A stretch of DNA of 60,000 bases from Tubiluchus corallicola (GCA_030141605.1 JAQGDQ010000025.1:232907-292906), one strand, 5' to 3'. Counted from the first letter of the stretch, positions 48,901 to 59,251 are shown. Made by a program: numbers and translations. The notes: a model not told the origin generated them from the sequence alone.

Positions 48901-50413
48901 TGGTGACGACCATTCGTGGAATCAGTCTGAACCATTTGAATCTAACCCTGGAGGTGGCGGGCACATTGTGACAGGCGGAAGGGCAGGATCTCGCAGAAAG
49001 AAATTTGGCTATTTCTCTGAAAGAAATTTTAGAAGAAAACAAAGACAACGTGGAAAGAAAGATTATAGAAGACGATCTCCATATCCATAACAGATATAAA
49101 TGCTTTCAGTTTCATTTTTCCCTACCTAGTCGCTACAGTCCTGAAAATTCACATTGTATTTTTGTGTCAATGTATTCACATTGCAGCATTATTATTTAAG
49201 TGTCACCGACCTATAGGAGCCTTGAACGGTGGCTTATTCGAGCATAGGTAATTTTGTAACAAATGGGCAGTCGAACTTTCAGAAAATGTGTCTGATTTTA
49301 TTGTTATTACTATGTATTTTCTTTGCATCTAAAATTGATAGATCACACGCGCAGATAGCTGTAATATAATAAAAAGTTACCGTGTATAACTTTGTTTTTT
49401 CCCTTAAATATTTTGGAATTCATATTTTCATTTTTTTAATGTAATTCTGTTAACATGTTTGTGGTATGTTGCATTTTTGGGAAATGGTGAAAAACTTGAC
49501 AAAAATTTTGGTCTTTCTTGATAATGTGTTAATTTTACACTTTATGCTTTCCAATGAATATTCTAGTAGTATCTGTGTTGAGACACCTGGTCATTGTATT
49601 TTGAACCTAATTTGTTTATTCAGCAAAAACGTCGGAAAGTTGGCAATTGGGGTTATCTAGTTATTCACATATCCTGAATCTCTATTTCATGAGGATCATT
49701 TTGATATGAAGCCCATCGTTCCATGTTATTTTTAAGCTGAAAAAATTTAAGGTTTCCGCTGTATGCTGGAAAACGTAATTTTGAGAAAATCGCTGTTAAA
49801 CTTGGCCACTGTTTTTTTTTTGTGACTTAGCAACCACATGAAAGAGTGATTGCTATGGAGCCAGAACAGCATATGTGTTTGATAACAGAAAGAACATCAA
49901 GCAAAACCGTTGGTTCATCAAACTACTCAAAATACAAGTTTTTCACAATTGAGATACTAATTCTTAGGGACAGAAGTAGGCAAGGGGTTGTAAAAATTGA
50001 ATTTTTGAATTCCCAAAAAACATTTTGCAGGCGATTTGTTGCCAGAATATGAAAGTCCAGTACATTTAGCATTGTTTTTGTAAAAAATGCAAATGTGATA
50101 TTCAACCCAGTTTTTGATGCCTTCTACTTTGAAACATTATAGCGTAGTTTTAACTGTGCCGCCTTGTGGGCGGTTTTGGTTTGCAAGTACACATTTTATG
50201 ATCAAATTTCCACTATTCTGCCAGCAAAAGGAACTATTGCTTTACAAACTTATTAATCCAACTAGTTTGGCAAACCTTGGGAATTTGCTGTTTATTTTTT
50301 GTACAAGACTTGCAGTAAGTTAATGGCAGTTTCTCTTTCTTTACATTTTACAGTGCAACTCTAGGCGGCGTATTAGGCCTAGGCCTAGATCTAGATCCAG
50401 GCATCGACGATGA
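33640..50413 (+). CDS. SAP domain / tandem RRM RNA-binding protein (paralogue 2)
   Basis: Exons: 33640-33766, 35318-35439, 35940-36537, 37278-37449, 37624-37748, 38136-38174, 40183-40321, 40797-40918, 41022-41188, 41998-42072 (donor uncertain), 42665-42730, 43236-43436, 43889-43925, 44979-45012, 45998-46034, 47151-47221, then either 48487-49090 or 48487-48610 joined to 50354-50413. Predicted 911 or 771 residues. SAP at about 5-40 (WNRYSVVVLKEELKFRGLS). Acidic/Ser region to 282 with PPPPP. First RRM 283-394 (RIFIKNI; NVDLIF). Second RRM 395-481 (KLIISNLPKS; GIAVCVV). Then Lys-rich linker, RGG-type segment (KRGGLRGRGK, DRGRGRGK) and Gly/Asn/Phe-rich tail. Motifs and intron phases match the gene at 3613, so the two arose by duplication. 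Likely nuclear RNA-binding; no named orthologue recognised. Confidence 0.8.
33867..33990. repeat. (ATT)n microsatellite
   Basis: About 40 triplets with rare ATTAGT and ACTATT interruptions, 100 bases after the donor of the first coding exon of paralogue 2. The A-rich DNA after it (33990-34300) has no exon and could be the end of a retroelement in reverse orientation (inference). Confidence 0.9.
34300..35317. other. Intron 1 of SAP-RRM paralogue 2, unremarkable part
   Basis: No exon, repeat or regulatory motif recognised. The minus-strand frame 34628-34903 has no supporting features. Confidence 0.5.
38175..40182. other. 2-kb intron between first and second RRM
   Basis: This is the largest intron in the RRM part of the gene. 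It has a small run of AAAGTCAC(A/G) words (38505-38555) and no coding exon that I can support. Confidence 0.55.
41421..41447 (+). other. Possible alternative terminal exon
   Basis: After TTCTGAATTTTATCAG the sequence reads eight codons (MMKRNGRQ) and a stop in the phase left by the exon ending at 41188. Using it would end the protein right after the second RRM and remove the RGG and Gly-rich tail. It is short and I see no close AATAAA, so it may be chance. Confidence 0.2.
43003..43057 (+). other. Doubtful exon-like segment in paralogue 2
   Basis: TTCAAG|GAACCC to GGAAG|GTGACT reads 18 codons plus one base in the phase left at 42730. The next exon (43236) is open only in phase 0, so including this segment breaks the frame. 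Either it is not an exon or it marks a frame-disrupting splice form. Confidence 0.2.
46388..47088. mobile_element. Pogo/Tc1-type MITE in an intron
   Basis: The element starts CAGTCAAACC and ends GGTTTGACTG, flanked by TA on both sides (46386-46387 and 47089-47090). The right end reads TATAACGAGGTTTGACTG, the CAGT..AACCTCGTTATA type of end known from pogo/Tigger-like elements. At 701 bp it has no transposase frame. It ends only 60 bases before the exon at 47151. Confidence 0.8.
48487..49090 (+). CDS. Long last exon of paralogue 2 (isoform 1)
   Basis: After the acceptor ATGCAG this exon stays open for 202 codons to TAA at 49088. It encodes a Gln/His/Ser start, then a Gly/Asn/Phe/Tyr-rich low-complexity region (FVGGGYTG, NFANYGGNETFYGASQ, FLGGGYGDDHSW) and a basic end (RRKKFGYF, RRKQRQRGKK, DYRRRSPYP). 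Low-complexity composition like this is common in RNA-granule proteins. An internal GGT|GTAAGT donor at 48610 could shorten it to 124 bases. Confidence 0.75.
49368..49373 (+). terminator. Proximal polyadenylation signal, paralogue 2
   Basis: AATAAA lies about 280 bases after the stop at 49090, followed by a GT/T-rich stretch (GTGTATAACTTTGTTTTTTCCC). It would serve the long-last-exon isoform. Confidence 0.6.
50354..50413 (+). CDS. Alternative RS-rich last exon of paralogue 2 (isoform 2)
   Basis: A strong acceptor (TTTCTTTACATTTTACAG) is followed by 19 codons and TGA: CNSRRRIRPRPRSRSRHRR. It is in phase 0, matching the perfect GTAAGT donor at 48611 inside the preceding exon. Joined that way, the protein ends in an Arg/Ser tail directly after the RRHRERDTG segment. 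Confidence 0.6.
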   Translation, partial: CNSRRRIRPRPRSRSRHRR

Positions 50414-50735
50414 GTTTTTTATGTGGCTGCTGTCGAAGCACAACTATCATGTGATTGTTGGCCAAGTATTCGGGGTTAGCTTCTGATATTTGACATGTTC
50501 TTTAATTGCTAATCATTCGCACAGTCATGTTTGTTGTTAAGTTTCTGCCATTTGGTGTATGAGGATGTTATGTAGTATAGGTAGGAGTTTTCCTACCGTT
50601 TCTTGTTGTTTTCTGAAACTTGCTTCTAGGATAAATTAAATAACCAAGACAGTATCAATTAAAAAGTTTTACTGTGATGTGCATTTTTGCTGATCTGTGG
50701 AAATGCAGTTATGTTGTACAGATGCTGAAGTACAA

Positions 50736-50741
50736 AATAAA
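50736..50741 (+). terminator. Distal polyadenylation signal, paralogue 2
   Basis: AATAAA lies about 320 bases after the RS-exon stop and is followed by TTTGTTGTACAATTTTGTAC. It would serve the alternative isoform. The HPDL stop on the other strand is only about 285 bases further on. Confidence 0.55.
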
Positions 50742-51023
50742 TTTGTTGTACAATTTTGTACTAAGTAGACTTTAAGAATGTTTTTAAAAATTGGAACAGT
50801 TTCCTATTACTGTCAAAATAAAAACACCGATAATACATGTGAACGAACGTACATGTGAACCAACTCTTTTACATAAGAGCTGTATCACATAATTACCTAA
50901 AAATTAGAAAGTAATAAAACATCTCACGACTGCTGAATAACGTAAACGTAAATAAGGTATAAGATAAACAAACTTATCATTGAGGTACTAAAGAGTTTTG
51001 ACTAGTATGAATGTAGTATTTGA

Positions 51024-54000
51024 CTAATGATCCTTTTGATCTAGAAATGCTTGAACAGACCGCCATAGAGCTGTAATGTTGCCAGCACCAAATCCAGTTG
51101 CTCCACAACGCTGGATCAATTCCAAGAAGAATGTGTCGCGGTCAAATAAAGGCTTGGTAAACACTTGCAGCAAGTACCTAAAAATTACACAGAATAAATA
51201 AATTGTAGTTATTTTAGCCAGTAGGTTTATACAAACTTGTAGCACACAATCAACTTTTTGAAGTCACGAATGCATATTACATGACAAAAACTACATTATA
51301 TCAATTTCTTGAATAACCATTATTGTTCCTAGATGGAACCAAAGATTACTACAAAATAAACAAATAATCCGCCTAATGATTTCAGGTCGATCAAAACAGC
51401 CCACGATGATGGTTGTGAGAATACTGACTTTGCTGGCACCGTGAGCCAGGCATTCTTTAACTGATGGAATTTTTGGCCTTTTAATAATTTTGTGGGATCT
51501 GCTATACATAGGCACTGAAATTAATCAAAGACTTCAGTAAGATTTCAGTATTTAGACGATTTTACATCAAACAAAACTGTAAATAAACCGGAACCAAAGA
51601 TCGTGACACTCGTGCAATCTAAAACAAAAAGAAATTATGCCATGTAAATAAATAACTAAGCCAGTAAATTAAATCTAGGGTATTTTTGCTTTTTATATCA
51701 ATATTTCCACATTACGTGCTTTTCAAAAATACGAAGCCAGAATTATAATAATAATTATACACAATCTCGGACCAAGATTGTTGATGCCAAATTTAGTACA
51801 CTTCTATTCAAATTAATTTTTTGCAAATAAGTTTTTTGGGAGAAAACAATTTAAATAGAAGTTTATTGACTTTAGTGTCAACAATTTTAATCTAAGATTG
51901 TGCATATTATAATTTTGGCTACATATTCTTGAAAAGGATGCAATGTTGAAATATTGACGCAAAATCAAAAATACACTAATTTTACTGCGACAAGTGCTGT
52001 TTATCTATTTGTTTACATGGTGTACAATTCAGAACGAAAGCTACAGAAGCATTCCAAATAGCTAAAGCGACAAAAAAGAAACTAATTTAAAACTTCTTAT
52101 CTTGTGCAGATTTTTGCAACTTACCGCAGCTCATTACTAGAACAGTGATGTTCACCCGAGTCAGCTTCAGTATCTAACAGTATTCCAAACTGTTTTAGTT
52201 TTTCAACATCCATCTTCGTATGCTGAATCTCATGAAGCTTGCCAATCTAAACACATAAATGCTGTAAATTAACACACTTGGCATATCCACACTAGAAAAA
52301 AACTAAAGCACCCAGGCCAATAAAAAATTACTCAGAAAAATCGTCCAACGCGCTCCAAAACCCATTTAGTATCCAACTGAACCGGCTAGTGTTCCGAGTT
52401 GCTCTCGCAAACCTACTCAAATTCCAAATGCTTCAATTCCATTGCTGTGAACAATGTTTTTTATTACACTGAATGTCCCTATTTTAATCGGCAATTCCCT
52501 ATTTTAGCCCAAATAAACTGGTCAGTTAATGTTCAATTGACCAGGGGTGTTACCGAAATCGAAACCATACCGTATTTTCCCGTGTATAAGAGACCCTTTT
52601 TTGCTCAGAATTTTCACTTTAAAAATAGGGGGTCTCTTATACATGGGAGTAAGTCTTTTCAATAAGATGCATAAATTGTGACACTAATGATTTTAAAGAA
52701 ATAAGTGCTCTACAACTGTTTTGCGTGTCGCGTTCGACTATGAAGCGGTTGTAAGCAATACAAGCATCGTGACACAGGCATTATCTCCTCGTTTTCTCTT
52801 TTCCTGTTACAGGTTTGCAGGTACGCACTTTAATATATACCAGTACTCTTTTTCTACAACACATTAACTGGTTTTATTTTGTTTTCAGTACCGCACTGAG
52901 TTGAAAAAAGTTGTACTTTACCCTCTAAAAATGTCCGTCTGAAAAAACTTTTTTCCAGAATTTTTGCCTAAAAATTGAAGGGGTCTCTTATACACAAGGG
53001 TCTCTTATACACGGGAAAATACGGTACTTTTGCAAAAGCAAATAATGTCAAAACCGGAAAAAATTCTGAAATAATACACTTTGCTTTTGCTTGTTTGCCT
53101 ACGTTTGCTCTATGTTTGCTCTATGATACAAGCTTGATGAAGTAACTAGGCAAAAAATCCTAACCAAAAAAGTAGAACAATGTTTATGGTTAAATATCAT
53201 GAAGCTGCAACGAAAAAATTGACAAATTTCATTGTGTAAATATTTTGTAGCCTACATTCCACGAATTATAAAATTAAGCTTGGTTTTATTCAAATTATGC
53301 TTTGATATTTCGGTTGATTGTGCCTGGAAACCTTGAAGCCTCACAATCATCAGCAATGAAAATATGCCGCATTGTCGTAAAAAGCATGCTACAAAAGGTT
53401 AAATAAACGATATTTAAGCTTTATTTGAACTATTCTAGCCAAAATTTTTCAGCGATTATTAACATCTAGGAAAAAGATAAGCTGGATAAATACTACGAGC
53501 AAAATGCTACCGAAAGTCTCGAAACTTAACCGAGTGCAATTATCGACAAACCGAAACGAAATCTTCTTTTCGGTAACATCCCTGCAAGCGATTTTGTTAA
53601 CTTACCAATCTGACCTCAAAAAAATAAGTAGGAACTAGGTCATCAACAAGCAGATGATACTGAATGTTGATAGTGGTAACAACAAACAAACAATACCGAA
53701 TGTTTTTTGTTTGCGCACTTAATGGGTTTTTAGCACAGTGCAAAATGCTAGTAAACTATACGTCATTGTAAAGCAGTTGGTGTTATGATCTACCAGGACA
53801 ATATGATTAATCGATTGTTCAGATCTTAATAGTCCCTTGCATTATTGTGTATTTTACAAGCCAGACAGACCAATTAATGTTTTGAAATGGCATTGAAAAC
53901 CATTTTTAAAGTGGTCCCATCTTTGCAGTAGCTTTACTACAGTCTTTCTGGCTACCTTTGAAAAAAGTCAATAACTACCTTGGTGTAGTACGTCACTGGC

Positions 54001-56340
54001 GGTTGTAGGAAGTTGACGCCACACAAAGTCATTTTACTAGCACTCTTCATTATGTCATCTGTGTGAAGACCTACATGTTGAATTCCTGGACCGCCATGCT
54101 GTTCTAAAAACGTGTTTACTTGATTTGTACCTGAATAAGAAAAAACAGTTTTAAACATATAATAACTAAAGTATTAAACTTTGACTAGAAAGCAAATGTA
54201 TATTTGAATTTTTTATGCAGACTTTCCAATGCATATGTACAGTGCCATAACGTTAATTCAGCACGCTTGAATTGGCTAGCAAAGTGCATTCATTAAAATG
54301 TCTAATTTCTACCCTATGAGATTCCTTACCCTTATCAGATAATGGCTCTGCAAAAACTATTTTAATATCATTATCGGGAGATTCTGATGGCTGGCTAGCG
54401 ATCATGGTTTCTTGGCAGTTCAAAGACTCCAAAGCTTTTAGCCGCAAGCCAAAATCGTTTTCTTTGACAGTGAATCCATCTTTAATGTCCTCCTCTCTGA
54501 AAAATGTTAAAACAAAAATTGGCATGTAAATGATCAGAATTAATTACTGTTGTATAGTAACGTAGAATTAATTACTGCTGTACAGTAACATACAACAATG
54601 GGTGTAGCACAATAAAACAAGAAATTTGCAAAAGTTTAATTAATAAGGCACGTTAAATGCAAGTAATACACCTACACCCTTAGTACCTTTAGGATGTACA
54701 GCGAAACTACTAGGAAAGTGCATATAGAACAATTTCTGTGCAAAGCTAACAGGTTTCCGTTCAGTAGTGAATAACTAGCAAACAGCTTTTAGTCGGATTT
54801 TAAAACTTAAAACTAACATCCAAATGCCAGCAAGAACAGCGATGAAGATTAGCAGTTGCTCTCAAAATCCCTCATTTGAACGTTACATCCTCTCTTGTAT
54901 GGATTAGACACAGCTTAGCACTCAGTGCCAGATGCTATTGTTTAGAAGTTTTTTCGATCCATCATCTATCCATTTAATAACCAGCATTGCTTAACTGTCA
55001 TAACCTAGCACACATCCTGATTCTTAGCAAAATGACTCAATATTTATATTCATAGTACACGGTTTACGTTTACTTTGTTGAGGATCCATTTAAAACACTC
55101 TGCAGGATTAGTGTCTCCGGGCAACTATCTACATTAAGTAGGCCTGTCGTTAAGTGCTTATCATTCTGAGTTCATACCACGTGGCAAAGTTTCTAATAAA
55201 AATATGCACATGCAGCTAAAGCCTCCCTAATCAGTGTAAACTTTGCATGTGGGTAATCACGCCTCCACAGATGATGTGCCTCCACAGAGATAATTTAAAT
55301 GTGTACATTGTAACTAAACAAGTGCATTCAAAGCTTCAATTGCACAGAGCAGCAAACACAACACTTCATGATGGGATGGCCCAGCCACCAAATGATGAGA
55401 TGTCTAAAAATGTTTAAAATTCTAAAACCTCGCAATACGCAACTTTGTTCCAACAACGATTTGTTCTAAACAGCTGTAAAAAGCATCAGTTTTTTATGGA
55501 AAATCCAAAATGCCAAGAATTTATTGCATTTGAAACAAACCACGACATCCCTGACTATTAATTCAAGTTGCAATTTATTAAAATCTGTAAGTATTTAGCC
55601 CACTGTCCTGTAAAAACTAATGTGCATGTAGTATACCTACACATGTGGTAAACTCATTAAATAGTAACTTTATACCTGTTAATTAGAAATCTTTTCATGC
55701 CAAAACATTTCTCGTACCACGACATTGCATCTGAGGATGACCCACGAGGACAAGCATACGTGACATGATCAAAATGAAATTTTGGCAAAACATCCACATA
55801 TTTTTTATCATCATCATCATTTTGTGTAAGATCAAACCCAGGAAGAAATCCTGAATATTGCGAAGTGTCAATCAGTGAATGCACAATGTTACCGATGCCA
55901 GTGTGGACAAGTGCAAACGTTATGGTACCGTTCGAGTCACCAACTGTGGTGGGTGGTGTAAGAATGCATTGTCTATTATTTGAAAACTTGAGGATATTTT
56001 CAATGACACTAAACACATTAGCCACTGAAAAACATATATTAAACACAGAATCGATTGGTTCTCTTGAAGCGCTGATATGCATAAAGCGATGTAGGTTTCC
56101 AAATGATAGACCTAATTTTTCATGTGGCACTTTATCCTGGCACTTAATAGCTTTATTACGCTGAGATATTATAAACACGGCATTACCACTTCGCACAGCC
56201 CACTGCTTTTCTGAAGGCACGGTACGTGTAGCAAATAATTGAAATGTAAGCTTTTCTGTAAACAATCGCACCAAATTCTCTCCATTTCTAGCATATACTC
56301 CAAAATGATGCAAACGCATGGAGGCAGCCATGTTACACAT
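51024..56340 (-). CDS. HPDL: 4-hydroxyphenylpyruvate dioxygenase-like protein
   Basis: Minus-strand exons 56340-55676, 54496-54330, 54130-53979, 52246-52125, 51177-51024; phases 2, 1, 0, 2; 419 residues. The family is a two-domain vicinal-oxygen-chelate, non-haem Fe(II) dioxygenase. Ligands visible: His192 (FDHVTYAC), His296 (GIQHVGLH) and Glu388 (FFLELIQR). The ending [24 protein letters not shown] is closer to HPDL than to tyrosine-pathway HPD. Human HPDL is reported to be mitochondrial and to make 4-hydroxymandelate for coenzyme Q head-group synthesis; I infer a similar role. Start chosen as the first in-frame ATG (56340); the ATG at 56331 ([10 protein letters not shown]) is also possible. 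It is longer than the human protein (about 371), partly through an Asn/Asp/Lys stretch near 174-180. Human HPDL is recalled as a single-exon gene, so four introns here are notable. Confidence 0.9.
52542..53584. mobile_element. Non-autonomous hAT-like element, copy 2 (interrupted)
   Basis: Starts CAGGGGTGTTACC and ends GGTAACATCCCTG; internal words match the copy at 9780-10570 (AAACCGGAAAAAAT, GCTGGATAAATACTA, AACTTAACCG, GTGCAATTATCG). The flanking 8-mers (CAATTGAC and CAAGCGAT) match at only five positions, so the target duplication is eroded. It is split by a younger element at 52570-53024 and lies in the third intron-length gap of HPDL (52247-53978). Confidence 0.75.
52570..53024. mobile_element. 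TA-flanked MITE nested in the hAT copy
   Basis: CCGTATTTTCCCGTGTATAA at the left is the exact reverse complement of the right end; the perfect inverted repeat runs at least 26 bases and is flanked by TA on both sides (52568-52569, 53025-53026). TCTCTTATACA words are also repeated inside near both ends. This is the structure of a Tc1/mariner-superfamily MITE. The perfect ends suggest it is the youngest insertion in the window. Confidence 0.85.
54497..55675. other. Intron of HPDL, nothing recognised
   Basis: Between the first and second coding exons of HPDL I see no repeat, exon or regulatory motif beyond a short GTATAGTAACGTAGAATTAATTACTG-type duplication near 54540-54590. Confidence 0.5.
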
Positions 56341-56409
56341 GTGAGCAGCGATGGTAGCGACATCCACTTGTCCTAACTCTATGGTAAAAAAACATGGCCT
56401 TTCTAGTCA

Positions 56410-57500
56410 CATTGATAGTACCCAAAAACAAGGCAGAAGTCACACTGCCACAAAACTCATAATAAAAAATCCTCTCAAAGTGCTAAGTTGTTAACACATA
56501 AAATCTCAAAACTATTTTCAAAAATAGTTTCAGTGTATGGTCTTAGAGATGTTTTAATGTTTTAAATAGGTTTTATGACATTTATGATGAAATTATAGCA
56601 AGTTAGGTTTATTAAAGAAATTACTTTCATAGTGAGTTTGCTTTAATTTATTTCAAAATGGCGACCTCAATTAATAAGTCACTGTTAACGAATAACGATT
56701 GCATCTGCTTGAGTTCAGAAATGGTGTGATCTCTACCAGAAAGCGAATTCGAATCTAATTTGTGACTTTCGAATTCGAATCAAACTTCAGTATTTCGAAT
56801 TCGATTTGAGATTGAAAGATTCTTGAACAAGTTTTCGAACCACCAATAAAAATCTCTACAACTGTTATTTTGATCAACACTGCATAACTAACTAATGAGA
56901 CTTGTTCAGTTTGACATATGACACTATACATCGTAACTTACTTGTGAGAAAAAACCATAATGTTATATAATATATATAATTCGACCTATAATTGCTGTAC
57001 TTGTACTTAATTATTATTATATTATATTCTTCGAATTCGGTCATACATAGTGACGATATACTACCTTATACAATGATCACAAGCCAAAAGATTGTCTTTG
57101 AAGAGACTGAATCAAGCTTCACTCAACCAACAAAAATTCACAAGGAAGTGTCTCTAAAAAGACGAAAAATGATTTTCCCTAGTGCACTTACTGGTGGTAG
57201 ACACTGTAAGACACAGATTGCAGCTGTGGTACGCAACATGAACTATCATCTAAGATGTGTGACAGCATTGATCCCCTAAACGAGCAGTAATGGTGGAATG
57301 CTTAAAAACTGTTTAAGAAAAGTTGGTTATTATTAAAGCAATACGTTAGTAGTGCAAGTGGGGCATTATGCCGCAACATTTACCAATATTTGTAACATAC
57401 ATAAGTCACCTCATCTAATTCAACTTATAGAGCTAAAAGTAAAAGTTAACAAGTCAATACTTCTATGTTCAATGAATAATGCAATAAAAAGTGAAGTTTA
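56410..57500. other. Region upstream of HPDL
   Basis: No gene recognised. 56740-56830 carries clustered TTCGAATTCGAAT motifs, an inverted relative of 1335-1410. The plus-strand frame 56992-57279 has no splice support or known domain. Confidence 0.45.
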
Positions 57501-57504
57501 GAAC

Positions 57505-57830
57505 CTATGCTGCTCTCCTAAACTGAAACTTGCATTTCTTGGCAATTCTCCTGGAAATAATTGTCATCTTGGCAACATTGCTCGTACTTTTTCTGAGCAG
57601 CTCTCCACTTTAACTGCCTCTATCCGACTTCTATGGCCCTCGAGCTTCTCAAGCATTTCGTGCGGTCTGTCTTTCGTTTATCATTATCGCCGTGACATCG
57701 TCCGATATCAGTCTTCCACCAATCATTCTACTAAACTTGCATTTGAAATCTCCAAAATTATAGCATGGTAGAAGATCAGGCAGAAGAGCTTTATTGCTGC
57801 AAAGAAATCACTGCATCTGTAAAGCTGTCA
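57505..57830 (-). pseudogene. Broken coding-like remnant, unrecognised
   Basis: On the minus strand three consecutive frames have protein-like, charge-rich composition and abut each other. The first spans about 57815-57651 (including MIGGRLISDDVTAIMINERQ, ending ARNA and stop). The second spans 57656-57564 (LEKLEGHRSRIEAVKVES). The third spans about 57602-57513 (AQKKYEQCCQDDNYFQENCQ, then stop). Two small frameshifts would link them, as in a decayed retrogene or transposon gene. The plus strand is also open for about 85 codons here, but Ser/Thr/Leu-rich. I do not recognise the family. Confidence 0.35.
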
Positions 57831-59240
57831 TTGCCGGCTGATGCTTGTAGCTATAACTTTCCCGTGGTCGATGTTCTATAACAAAGAGATTGGTAACTGT
57901 ATGGCAATGAAGAGTTGAGCAAAATTGGCCTACATTTCGGTCACTATGTGCTTAGCATTTGGCTATCTCTTATAACAGCAAAAAATTGTTAATTAAAAAA
58001 ATTGGAAACTAATAACCTTGAGACAGACAGCGTATTTACTAATTTGAAGGCTCAGCTTATGTCATCTAGTTGGCTGGGGGGAGATTTTTCCAGTGCTAGG
58101 ATTATTTGAGTTTTTTTTGGCTTGGAGAAACTGATAAATCTGACTGTTTCTAATCTTTCCAGGCACTATACATCTACACAACTATTACTCAAACAATATG
58201 TCCCTGTACTACTGCTAGGCAAATTTTAGTTGCAGTAGTTGTACTCATGCCAAATCTTGTATGGCCTGAAAAATACAAATAATAATAATAATACACAATT
58301 GACCTTAGTTCTCGCGGTATATTTCAGTGTATTTTCTGCCTGTGTTTGGAGCCGCTTTTGTGCGCAACTGAGGTGGAGGGGGAAGACAAAAAGAGAGCTA
58401 GTTGGTCATTGTGAGGTGGACACCGCTGGTTGACTGATGTTCTGCGATCCATGTATTCTGTAAAACTTACACGGTGGGTTGAGCTGTGTGTAACCATCAA
58501 GGTTTAAATTTACTAATAACTGAACAGTTTTACATTTGGCTATTCACATTTTTCTGGGCAAATAATGAAGAAATGCTGTTTAGTGTTGACACTAAATAAA
58601 ATGAGCTTGAGTAATGGGTCATCCGTGGGCCCATTGCCGATGCATTCTATTACAAATTTGGTTTAAGATATGACTATTGCAATAGAATGCAATGAGTATT
58701 CCTATATAAACTTATGAAAGCTGTACTTTTCACGTTCTTAAATATTCTGTAATACATCCATGCATTGGCATTGGTCCGAGTTTCCCACTAACTTGTTGCA
58801 TGCATTGTTCTACCATTGCACATCTCGGCTACTCGTGCTTAACTGCTCAGAAATCAGAAATTTTTAAGTTCAGAAATTTAATGCGACTTTTATTATTTCA
58901 TCTGCAATTATTGATGAAAAGAGTCATATTACTCAAAATCAATCATGGCTAGTGTTAGAAGAAAGTATATATAATTAATTTTATTAAAAAGTTGCAGGTA
59001 CATTTCCACAACATTTACGTAGCACAAAGAATGACAATCCTAATAGCAATGATTATTAAATGGTTTTATATAGTATGAATTCCTGCTGCTAACTTTTGAA
59101 ATTGAAGTCTGGACTGTCTGGTGCAGCAAGTAGCACAAAAAGTATTTTGCTAGCGTTCTGATGAAACAAAAGTAACTCCGTATTAATTTACAAAGTAAAA
59201 ATTTGTTTTATTTACATAATAACCTGCCAGTAAGCAACAC
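57830..59240. other. Intergenic DNA between remnant and MPP10
   Basis: No exon or repeat family that I can support. The plus-strand frame 58239-58433 has no domain. Confidence 0.45.
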
Positions 59241-59245
59241 AATGG

Positions 59246-59251
59246 TTTATT
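59246..59251 (-). terminator. Polyadenylation signal of MPP10
   Basis: TTTATT on the plus strand, AATAAA on the minus strand, 31 bases after the minus-strand stop at 59282. Confidence 0.6.

Noticed and set aside
51291-51515. Minus-strand frame of 74 codons between HPDL exons
   Set aside because: The HPDL reading frame joins cleanly from 52125 to 51177 and matches the family without it; no domain recognised.
55865-56164. Plus-strand frame of 99 codons
   Set aside because: Antisense to the well-supported first coding exon of HPDL.
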